Shown in pieces: positions 24,201 to 36,200 of a stretch of DNA of 64,000 bases. The notes beneath the pieces were generated by a model that worked only from the letters and a program-made list of their open reading frames with translations, was not told where the DNA came from and searched no databases. Position 1 is the first letter of the stretch. The number at the start of each line of letters is the position of its first letter. This DNA is from Pelecanus crispus. Its lineage: Eukaryota > Chordata > Aves > Pelecaniformes > Pelecanidae. The stretch spans positions 101,056,765 through 101,120,764 of the forward strand of contig NC_134644.1 in NCBI RefSeq assembly GCF_030463565.1, written 5' to 3'. Both the position numbers and the translations under genes were made by a program.

Positions 24201-27200
24201 TGGTGGGTGTTGAGTTTGCTAGATGAAGTAAAGTAGATGTAGTATTCAGGGCATGTACAGCCATATTTTTTTGTCCCATAGTATGAGACAAACAATAAAG
24301 ATGACATTTATAGTCTGAAGATTTTTAAAAACTAAGGTATAGTTTCTTTTCTTGTCCGCTTTTAAAGACCTTTGGAGCATCTGATACAATTACTGCTCTC
24401 TGATACGTTATGTCTTTGATAACTTTTGAAGGTTTGTAGAAAGAATGTTTTTATTCTCAATTGCTTTAGAAGTGCAATGTTCCATACATCACTGTACCTA
24501 ACATTTGTCTTTCTGACATTGTGTTTGGGTATGACAGTCTTAAGTACCTGTACACAAATGGAAAAACCTTCTTCTGAGTAACTTTAGACTGTAGTGCTAA
24601 GTCTTTGCAGTATGACTGCTAGTATTTACTAATGCATCACGGCAGCAGTAGGTGTAGTTAGCAGAAATGTAATAGAAATAGAATTTTTATCATCTACTTA
24701 AAAGTGACAAGACAGAGGGAAGTGCTAAAATATGCAAAAAATAGGGACAATGCAAAAGTAAAGTTTTGTTTTCTGTATCGGTTTACCAGTTAGTCCATAA
24801 CACCTGAATGTAAACTTTGACTATTCTAATTCAGGTCTATTTTTCCTAAGAAAAATAGATAGAATAGGGGCTCTGGAAGACAGATACACCTTATCTTTAC
24901 TTGAAACTAATTAATTGCCTTTCCTGGAAGAAATGTTGTTTCATTTTTGTTTGTTACTCAAACGTTGTTTCCTGTCAAAATGGATAGTGTTTTAGAGAAT
25001 GAACTAGAATCAGGAAAGTGAGCATTTTTTGCAGAATGGAATTACCTTCCTGCCAGCCATAGGAGCCGGTATCTTTTTGCTTTCCTTGTCCCTGGTTCAG
25101 TCACACACAGATGAAGGGACTTGGATCCTACTCCTACCTTGGCTGAAGCCTGTTATTCGACAGAGGGCTTTTGATATGCTCCCTGAGCAGCATTACAGTG
25201 TTGACAGCACATGAGCATATTGTAATCCTCCAGTCTCTTCTCCTGAAATACTTTGACCTTAATTGTTCTATATCAGATGATGTATTTTAAACTTTAAGAA
25301 GAAGTTTAGCCAAAGTCCTTGACTTACCTGAATTCTTCTGATAAAGGAACGTACTGGCAGTTTTTATAAAAATTCAGTTGTGATTTACTCTAGTCTTTTT
25401 TGCTAGTATGCTTCCATCCATTTCCAGTCTTAAGGCCCATCAATTTAGAATACTTTTTTTCTCTTGGGGAATCAGAATATTCTGTTATCTGGGCTCAGTT
25501 TTACGCTTGGTGAAAGTATGAACTAACACGTGCTTTTTCATTCCATATATACTGAAATTTTTAGTTCCAGAGCTGCTTCAGCATGCCATTCAGCTCATGA
25601 ATTTGTCCAAGTTACAATTTTCTTAATAAAGAAAACTGTCAAATGTTATAAACAAGGAGGAGTCCCAATCCACCAAATGAAATCTAAAAGTGAGAGATCC
25701 TTTGCAATTATTTCAGCTGAAGGGAGCTTTGTGGCAAATGCAAATTAAACCAAGCTTTTCTGGGATAGTGTGAAGCTATTCACAGTTGCGTCCCAATTAC
25801 ATTTTATTTGAGGCTTTTCCCCATAGAAAATAGTAATTTTTTTTCCTTGAAATATCTGTAAGTTATAAAACTTTGTCTATCATAGTGCTTGAAAGTTTTT
25901 AAATGGAAAAACATGTTTGGCATCTGAAATCTCTTGAAAGGAAATCAAAGCTTTTTATTGAAGATTGTTAGTCTCTTTCTGTGTTTCAAAGTTCAATAAT
26001 TTTGAAGAGAACAAACTAAACTTGAGTTTTTTGGATTTTTTTTTTCCTTAAGTGAGCAGTACCAGTAAGAAGAGAGTTGTTGTGTCATGAAATTGCTAGG
26101 TCTTTTTCCTCTAGGTTTTCAAGAAATGTTCGAGAGGTGGGGAATGTAATTAAAATCTTATTCTCCCTTTGGCTGCATTTTTAATCTTGAATTCAAACCC
26201 TCACACAGCATAATAGAGCTTTGCTTTAGGGTGTTTTATACCTCTATCAAAGTGACTGAAGTAATTAGTATTTTATACATTTGGTAAGTATTTTGTCACT
26301 GGAAGCACCAGTGCAGGTGAATGATAATGGTTTGAAGCTCAGGCAGTGACAGGACCCTAAATGAGAATGTCACCTTTTAATCAAGAGCACTTGGAGTCTA
26401 TGGTATTGAAATGCCCTACAGAGAGCATAGAAAAGCCATCCATCACCTTGTGACAGTCCAATCTTTTAGTGCATGAGTAAAATTTTATTCAGCCTTTCTA
26501 AGGCAGTTGGAATGTAAGATGTTTTAACTCACCTCAAAACAGCAGTGTAAAAGTTCGAAAGCATAATGTACAGATTGCTTTCTGGACAACATATGTGTCT
26601 ATGTATTATCTTTATTTATTTAGATTGCAATTGAAACATCTTCCGTGTCCTGCTTCAGACACCTCCCCCCTCCCTCTTACACACCCAACAGGCAAGATTA
26701 TTTCTAAATTTTAGTCATATGTTTGGAGCTAATTTGCATACTTGATTAACTCTTGATGCTCAGCGGAAATACTCAGCAAGCTAGAGAGAAAGAACTGCTG
26801 CTTTAGGAAGAGCAGATTTTCTAAGTCTTCAACAGAAAAGTAGTTTGACACGTGACTCAGAAGTCCTCTAGGGAATGCTTAGAAGAAGCTGAAGTGACAT
26901 GTACTTGGAATTATAAACTATTATTGTAATAATTCAACAATGTAATTGCAAGCTTTGTGGTGTTATGTTTGTTTTTAAGAACCCTCCTTCAGCTTTCTTT
27001 ATAAGTGAAAGCAGCAGCAGCATCAAGTATTTTTGTTGTCGGGCATTTGGGAAATTTTCTTTTGATGTCAATGGAAGCAGAAGCCTGTACCAGGAACCTT
27101 GTCTTTTAAGATGAGTTGGCAATGTTGAAGCCCATTGACTTAAATGGATTTACTCCCAATTTACACTGTATGCATGACTGTCTTGCCCACCCTACTAGCT

Positions 27201-30200
27201 GCTTGAAATCAAGGACATTGATCTGCACTGTACTTAATACTTGTTTTCAGCTGGCTACTACTCAGTTTTTTTGTTTAGTAAATCGAGTTTTTCAGTACCC
27301 TGTGGAACAAGATCTGCTGTGAATATGCAAGATTAGGTTTTTTTCCTTCCTGGCATTTGAACATTTTCAAGCTGAAATATTTTTTGCCCTATGTCAAAAT
27401 AAGGTAGGACCTTCTGTGAAGGGAGAATCTTCCTAAAATGCTACCAGGTACCAGAGTGCTGAGAGAGAAAAGGCTGGGGAAATTGTATTAGGCTTCATTT
27501 TTGTGAGTGGAAAGGAAGGGGCAAAAAAGTTCTTCCTGCTGAATCCAAGAACCAGTAAAATGCAACCAGATGGTTAAGACATGTTTATACATGTTACTGA
27601 ATAAGTCTTTCCAGCAAACCTTTCTGTCATGGACGTGGAGAGAGTTAATCTTGTTCAAGACAGTGCTATTTCTTCAGTTTTACATGGTTATTGAATCTTG
27701 AGTGAGTTTGCTTTCAGAAATGCACTATGCTAATAACGTTGGTGATGAGAAATTTTTTAGCTATCATTTTAACTTGAGCTTAAGCATGTCTAATTCTGAC
27801 ACCTTTCTCTGTGAATTGTTCTCAGCAGTGTAAAGAGCTGCATTTTTGTCTGCCAGAGTGTACATGTTCAATTTTTAATGGCTCCTGTCATGTCATCATG
27901 CAAAGTTAAATAAATTAAATACTCAGAATGTGCAAGAGCCTGTGCCAAGCTTGTTATACAGTGAGAGCTAATATATTAATCAAACAGCTTAATATATGTT
28001 CCAGTATGAGCAGTATTAGCTGGGACTCTGTTAAATAGCTGACATTCAAAGTCTACTCCCAATTTTGAAAAGTCTGCTTGTATCATCGCTGCTGTCATCA
28101 AGTGACATTCGTGCTCTGTTTCCGCATGGCATTCTCACTCACTGTAATTGGTTGCTAGTGAAAATACAGGTATTATCCATCTATTTTATAAATTACCATT
28201 TTGTTCCCTGGCTGTATGCCACAGCTTCATCAGGATGTTACAGAACTTACACATAGCTAAAAGCTGAGTAAGTTGCTACAAGTTGGATATTGCTGCTTTA
28301 GAAGTAACCTACTACAGGAATAATTAGACATATACAATCATTGAGGCTGAGTAAAAAAAAAACTGCATCAATGAAACTGAGAATGTCATTGCAGTATTAT
28401 TGTGATTATGCAAATCAGCTGCCAAAAGTAAGTAAAACTAATTTAAACTATTTACTGAACTTCACGTACAAAGATTGGAGACAAGTGGGTTCCTCAGCAA
28501 GCCAAACTGGGTGCTTGGGGCAAAGTTATCACCAAGTGTGAGGGCTTAATTTAGAACCAGACCCCTCTTATTACTTATTTTTAAATAGTGACGTACAAGC
28601 CCCTAGTCATCACTGTAAGACAAAGCCAGAGTATGATACTCTGAAATACTGAACACAGAAGCAAAACCAAACTAAAAAAACTACATATGTAATCACCTTC
28701 ATCTACAATTGCTGTACTCAATATAGTGTTAAAACTGACTAACGAATGAATGATTTGCAGAAAACAAAACAGACAGAGGAAATCAATGTTTACAGTATTG
28801 TTTTTGCTCCCTTGAACTAGAAACTCCCTTTCCAGTTCCTACGGAATTTATTTATGCATTTAAGTTTTGCTTTACCAACACACTGTTCCGTTTACCTTCT
28901 ATTTTTGAGTTCTGTTTTACCATCTAAAACTAACATCTAGCGAAAATGGCCACTGACAATCGTAGTGTACTTTCAGTGATGTGACAATCCATTTTTTTTC
29001 TAAGCCATGACATGCATGGTATGCAGTGATAGGATGCCAGAAATGTACAAATTTACATCTTTGACTTTTATGTTTCATATTTTTTTATGTTTTTTACACT
29101 TCGTAAAATCCTGTTAGTCTAAAATAATGAAAAATATTATAGAATATAATCCAAAAGTAAATAGGTAAGAAATGTATTTCAGCATGTATCAGTTATTCTG
29201 TTATGCAGTTTTAATCCTTGCTGGGGCGGAGGTGGTGGTGGTGGAGGGGATGATGATTCAGACAAGCACTTTCATAATAAGCTAATTCCACTCGGTATTT
29301 AGTCCCATCACAGACACCCATCCCAAACCCCACAATGCTGATTCTACCTAGAAATAGCCAAAACAAAGAATTTAGCTTCCATGGTCTACAAGTTTTGCTT
29401 GTCCTCTCCCTAAATAAAACCAGACAGATGGAGCAATCTTTAGAAATCATGCGAAAACCAATACATCTGCGGTAGGGAATTTGGAACAGAATATGTTGAA
29501 AAAATTAATAGATCTACCAAAACCTAAGATTGAACATAGTATATGCATAGGCAGCTTCCCAATGTGTGTTTTCTCCCAGTACAGACAGCATATACAGTAG
29601 GGTCCAAAATAGGCTCATTCCTGGGGTTTGGCTTTATTCAAAAGAAACCAGTGTTAAGGTAGCAAAACTTAGCTCAGGTCTCTTCCCCAGACTCGGCTGC
29701 TCTTATAACAAACCTCTTAGGACTCCCAAGTGTTTGCTGCAGGTCTTTGCTCTCTCTCGTATTTTTGCTGTCTCCTAACCAAGTGAAGTCCTCAGCCAGC
29801 TTCCTCACTCGGCGACTGTCACCCAGTCCCAGTACGTAACAGGGAGGATAGTGTCTCAGCCAGCTGGGATGCACTGAATACTCGATAGATGGTCCTGTGA
29901 ACAAAATGCCAAAATGAAGCAGCACCTCTCACTATTGCTCCCATCCATCCCAAGAAGGATAGAGGTTGCCAACCTGTCACACTGTGGTTGTAGTTAAAAT
30001 TCAGCTAAGCACATAAACACAACTTTATAGAGGGAAAAAAATTGCACAAGTGGTCCTACAACAAGCCTTTGACCCGCTGCCTACAACTTTTAAAGCATGC
30101 CACTCCAGTCAAGGTTGGTCTACGCCTGGCTAAGGATGATGCAGGGAGGAGGAGGAGGAGGACAGAGGGAGGTAACATGAGAAGTGGTGGCAGCCTGGAT

Positions 30201-33200
30201 TTCTGTGGAGGTTAACAGCCAGAGGAAGAGTCGATGGGAAAGGATGAATGTAGTTACTGATGGCTTAGCTACAGTCTCTACTGTAGTGTTTTTATTGTTA
30301 TTTGGGGTAAAACTAGCATAAGCATGTTCAGCTGTACTGAAATCACACCTTCATTTGTCAGTGCAGATGTACCCTGTAAATGTAAAGGCACTCCAAAGTC
30401 TTTGTTATAATCTTCAACAGCCTGTATGTGGAGGAATACAGACTGCTTAGTGACTATTCTAGCACAAATTCCCTGTAGCCCTAGTTACAGAAACCACCAT
30501 TTAAAAGACACAATTTAGTTATAAAGTGCACATTAAAAGCAGCTTCACTGTCTCTCTCCTTGAAGTGTACATTGAGCTCCCCATAAAGGACGTCTACATT
30601 ACAAGATCAGTTAAAAAAAAGCTTTAAAGAAGCTATCAAGAGTTTCAGCCCATGGTTACACTTTCTTTCTAGCCCTACTGCAAAGCATTTGGGATTATCC
30701 TAGGATGCTGGGGTGAGGGAGCTAGCTAAGAGACTGGCTGGCTAGAGAAAATGTGCTGGGCACCGGTTGTGAATTTGGCAGGAAGGGGAAGTTACCCCAC
30801 ACGTGACTTCGGGTTACAGCACACATTGAGCAGTACATGTTTCCCGGTGACAGGTGCTTCCTCACTGTGCTCACAAGACCGCCGTCACTTCATGGGACTA
30901 CAAAGGGGATTTGAATTCATTCCTGTTTGTTTGCCCCAACACATGACAGTGAAGAATGAACTACCTTCCAAACTAAACGACCAAGCAAACAAGCACACTT
31001 GGGAGAGATTTGTTCAACTAATGTTAAAAGTTAAAGATTGCTGTACAGTAATTGTTCACTGAGGAATCTTCTTTCAGGCTGTAAATAATGTGTTGTATTA
31101 TCACTGTATTAATCACTTTCAGGAAACATGGGTTTTGCAGTACAAAGGTAGATCCATATGGGTTAAAATTCATTTGGCATCTCTCCCCCGCCTTTAAAAA
31201 AACTTCCAAAAAACAAACCTGAAACATTAAATGATGTTTCTTGTGCTTTAAATCCTGGCATTTTAAAACATAGGCTGGAGAGGTTTGTAGATTGTTGAGA
31301 GACTTTCAGTTTGTGGCTGAAAAAGTGCTGAGGATATCAGCTGAGACTTGTGCAGGCTGCATGGAAAGAGCATTTCAAAGCTTTGTACTTGCTGGAGTTC
31401 ACTCCTCTGTGCAGTAGCACATTGTTCTGGAAGCAGTGCTTCTACTCAGCTCTTTAATGTTTTTCCAGAAAGAAAAGCACATTAGCTGAGTATCTCTCTT
31501 TGATAGTGCTACTGGTAAAAAAATCAGAATTGTCATATAAGCAAGGCTGAGTGAGGGAACTGGCATGCCTCTACAGTGTAGCTTTATCTCAGTTCCCAGC
31601 ATTTAACTGGGATCATAGTACTCAGTCCTGTTTGCTTCCCAGCCTATCACAGGGCTCTGAAATCATGGTATCAATCACATACCACTATGGTATGCAAGCT
31701 GCTGTACAGTCCTGCACAGCAGCCTGCACTCTTTGCCTTGGAGAGGAAACCACTGCTCTCAAATTGTCCATGACAGCTCCAGAAGCTCCTGCTGGCGTTA
31801 CGTCTCGGTGGGACTGGAGGATGGCTTGGGTGTCCACATGGCCCAGAAAAGCAGCAGCTGCTGCTCCAGATCCTGCTGCCTCTGCCACTGTGCAAGGGAT
31901 ACCAGCACAAACAAAATTAACATCTGGCCTGTAACATGAGTTATCCCGACTCTTAGCAGCACTAATACCTGAAATCCCTTAGGGGTTGGTCCGGAAAAGA
32001 AACGACGTGTAGAATTTACATTTAGGAATTGTCTTGCCAGGAACAGTTCCTTACTTTCCTTGCCAATGAGACAGCAAGATTAGCACTGAATCCACACAGA
32101 AAAACCCACTGAAGACAGTGAGTGTAATCTGTAAATGTATCCAGCTGCAGAAATTAAGGGCTATATGTATAAGGAAGCTTCTTCCCCTTTAGTGGTAAAT
32201 GATTTTTAATTTGCTCCATCTGAAAATACTAGATGCTGTTTTGAGGTATGGTTGAAATGCTACTCAAAACCTGTTTCATAAACAACAGAATACTTAGGAG
32301 AAGATTGCTGAAGGGGCAAAAGTGATAAAGTAATTAATAAATAACTGTAGGATTGGATTTAAAACCAACCAAATGGTACCAAATAAAAGGCGAGAACACT
32401 TTGAAGAATAACTGCGAGTGCCGATTCCTCCACTTACAGAATTTACATGGATAATGAGCAGTGTCAGAGATACTTTATTAATCAAAAATAATCTTGTACC
32501 TCAAGCCTTGTCTTTCTCAAGATTGACTTTAATGTTTGCTGCTGAAATCCAAAGGGGTGGAAGCGTGCGTGTGCAAGAATATAGTTTGAAACCTCGCAAC
32601 TCACTGTATAAAGCCGCTTTACTCAGCATTGCTCAAGATGTCATCTTCTCTACTCACTGCCACATAATGCACATGTTTCTGAACATCCGTCTGTATTTTT
32701 AGTGTTTCTGTGACAGTCACTGCCTTTTAATGTTGTCCTCAGCAAGGGAAGAACCAAGTTTAAGCTACAGACTTCAATGCTGCTTCCACTGATGTTATTT
32801 TGGCAGTATCCCCTGTACTAGGAGCTTACAGAGGACTGACTCTGGTTTTGAAAGTAGATCATCTCTATTCATATATTTTAATAAGACTCTAGAAACGTGA
32901 CTATTTTACTTGAATGCTTCTTTATACCATACTTTGAATATTTAAGACCTCTCTTTGCTATGTTAAAAATAGGCACTGGTGAATAACTGATGTATTTCCC
33001 CAAAGAAGAGTTCAACTTGCCTGGTTCCTAACCCTGCAATTACTTATGCATGTAGTTAAGAATACAAACACTTCGCTTGTAATCACATGGAGAAGGACAG
33101 AATCATGGCCTTTGCTATATAGCCTGTTTCTAGAGGTACTTCCATAATTCACTAATAACAATGATCCTTTTTTTCTCCTACTTAAGAGAGTATTGTGTCA

Positions 33201-36200
33201 ACACAGAAGGTTTTGCAGTGCAGGTTTTCAGAGGAAAACTTTTTTTTTTTTGTTCTAAGTATTATCTGTCTGAAGGTAAAGAAACATTTTAACCACCTAT
33301 TCAGTAAATATTGATTTAGCTTTTTGTTCTTCAAGAAAAAAGAATCGAGGTATGAAATCCTATTGATTGAACTGCCAAACACAATGGCAAAATTCTCATT
33401 GGCTTCAGTATGGATCAGGATTTTGTGAGGAACATTTATGTACGTAGCGTGGGCTAGTTCTGGTAGTGTGGAGACTTACAGGGCGCTCGCAAAATAAAAA
33501 ACCAACATGGACTCAGCCATGCAGAACTATCAGAAATTTAGACTGCCGCACAACTTTTTTACCTTTCCAATCACATCACACGCACACCTTCTCCAACTGC
33601 TCTTCCTGCTAAATAAATAAACCATAAAAAAAAGCCTAGAAAACACCCATCTAGTACCAATGTAGATTTTGTGAGGGTTGTATATTAAAATAATATATAA
33701 AATGAAATCTTTTTTTCCCCTCAATCCTCACTCAGGTATGATTGAAGCCAAATATGGAGAATAAACTGATTAATCAATTCTTCTTTAGAACCTTGACAAT
33801 AAACTTTTTTGTAAATTTTACATATTCCTGTTAATGCTCTAATACTGAACATTCTGAAACAAATCCAATGTACATTTCTGCTGTTTCTGGGTTCACTTGC
33901 TGTCTTGCACTTTACAGAGATGGCTTTCATTAATACTGAAATAAACCCGATGCTGTTTTTACTCAGTAGGCTTTGGCTGCTCTATTCCCCTCCTCGCCTT
34001 TATGTGTCAGTTGTAAATTGCTTGACAAATACTCTGTTTCATGCTTCTCCACTTCTGGCATGCAACATCTTTAAAGATTCAAAAGAGATAGAAAGGCTAA
34101 AAAGGAAACAGGTAGGTAGTGCAGCAGACAGCTCTGTCTCCAGTTAAACTTGCTCAGAGTAACAAGCAGTAAGATTGTATTTTTCCTTCAGAGTGCAGGT
34201 GGAGAGGCCATGAATGAAAACAAATTTCTGAACACAGACTCCAGCACAGGATCAGTGGAAACAACTGTCAAGCCGTTACCATTTAAAGATCCAAACTTCA
34301 TCGTAAGTATATTATTTTAACAATTTGAAATTCTAAACTCTTCAAATAAAACATTAACTAGGATTCTATTTAAACATATTGCTAATGTAAATATTAAGAA
34401 AGTCAGCTTAACAGCCAAATAAAAGGTTGGCAATTTTTAAGAAATTCACCTCAAGTCCATGCCACACTATGGTCCAAAGTGCACACTATATTATAGCATG
34501 AAAATGGCATTGGTCCAGAGGCAGAACTATTATATTGTATTCTGGAACAGAGTCAGAAAACCTGCTAGATTAAGGTAAGTGCAGAAGTTTTATGGTGTGG
34601 TATCTCGCAAACTACCACATCTAGAGAGGAATAATTTATACCGCTGTGAATGTAGAATCCCATCTCCCAGTTCCTAGCCAAGGCAGGCTGAAAAACAATT
34701 GAACTAGAAATCAGCCAGAGAGTCATTAGCAACTGGCATTTTGCTCCTCTCCCGGTCCCTGAAACTCTAACAGACCTGTGGTGTCTGTTCTTCCAGTAAT
34801 TGCTAGATTTAGAAGCAAACGCTCTGTGAGGTTTAAATTGGGGGAGAAGGTGGAGGAAAACTGCAGCTAGTAATGCTGTCACTGCTGGGTTTGTTTTTAG
34901 TATCTTTTTATCTTGCTGTGCCAGGGCCAACTCATTGGCACGCTGTACAAATGCTTTCTAGGCAAGCAAACTTCTCAGACTGCTGGTCCTAAGCCAGCTG
35001 TGGTGGGTTGAGCCTGGCTGGATGCCAGGCGCCCACCAAAGCCGCTCTATCACTCCCCTTCTCAGCTGGACAGGGGAGAGAAAATATAATGAAAAGCTTG
35101 TGGGTCGAGATAAGGACAGGGGGATCACTCAGCAATTACCATCATCGGCAAAACAGACTTAACTTGGGAAAAAAATTAATTTCATATATTACCAATCACA
35201 TCAGAGTAGGATAAAGAGAAATAAAAAGTAAATCTTAAAACACCTTCCCCACCTCTCCCCTCTTCCTGGGCTCAACTTCACTCACGATTTCTCTACCTGC
35301 TCCCCACCAGCAGCGCAGGGGGATGGGGAATGGGGGCTGCGGTCAGTTCATCACACGTCATCTCTGCTGCTTCTTCCTCCTCAGGGGAGGACTCCTCACA
35401 CTCTTCCCCTGCTCCAGCGTGGGGTCCCTCCCACGGCAGACAGTCCTCCACCAACTTCTCCAGCGTGGGCCCTTCCCACGGGCTGCAGTTCTTCACAAAC
35501 TGCTCCAGCGTGGGTCCCTTCCACGGGGTGCAGCCCTTCAGGAGCAGACTGCTCCAGCGTGGGTCCCCCACGGGGTCACAAGTCCTGCCCGCAAACCTGC
35601 TCCAGCCTGGGCTCCTCTCTCCATGGGTCCACAGGTCCTGCCAGGAGCCTGCTCCAGTGCAGGCTTCCCATGGGGTCACAGCCTCCTTCGGGCACATCCC
35701 CCTGCTCCGGCGTGGGGCCCTCCCCGGGCTGCAGGTGGATATCTGCTCCACCGTGGGCCTCCATGGGCTGCAGGGGCACAGCTGCCTCACCATGGGCTGC
35801 ACCAGGGGCTGCAGGGGAATCTCTGCTCCGGTGCCTGGAGCACCTCCTGCCCCTCCTTCTTCACTGACCTTGGTGTCTGCAGAGTTGTGCCTCTCACATG
35901 TTCTCGCTCCTCACTCCAGCTGCAGTTGCACAGGTGTTTTTTTCCCCCTTCTTAAATGTGTTATCCCAGAGGTGCTACCACTGTCACTGATGGGCTCGGC
36001 CTTGGCCAGCGGTGGGTCCATCTTGGAGCCGGCTGGCATTGGCTCTATCGGACATAGGGGAAGCTTCTAGCAGCTTCTCACAGAAGCCACCCCTGTAGCA
36101 CCCCCCGCTACCAAAATCTTGGCACAAAAACCCAATACACCAGTACTTAGAAAGAAGGATTTTTATCCCAGATATAATTCTGTATGAATAAGATACAATA

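Larger units (their letters stand above)
12240..34191 (+). other. INO80C: INO80C intron 1 (about 22 kb)
   Basis: GT at 12240 and AG at 34190-34191 bound this very long first intron. Inside are the downstream half of the CpG island, a poly-C run, CR1 pieces at 17345-18182, 18243-18348 and 22905-23075, and a tRNA-derived SINE relic near 21.2 kb. The rest (about 12.7-17.3, 18.4-21.2, 21.3-22.9 and 23.1-34.1 kb) is AT-rich with no recognised gene or element. A large first intron next to a CpG island often carries enhancers, but none can be named here. An additional alternative exon cannot be excluded. Confidence 0.9.

Noticed and set aside
35323..36070. Plus-strand frames of 210 and 246 codons
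   Set aside because: They lie inside the solo LTR, are made of its GC-rich tandem repeat and contain no protein motif.
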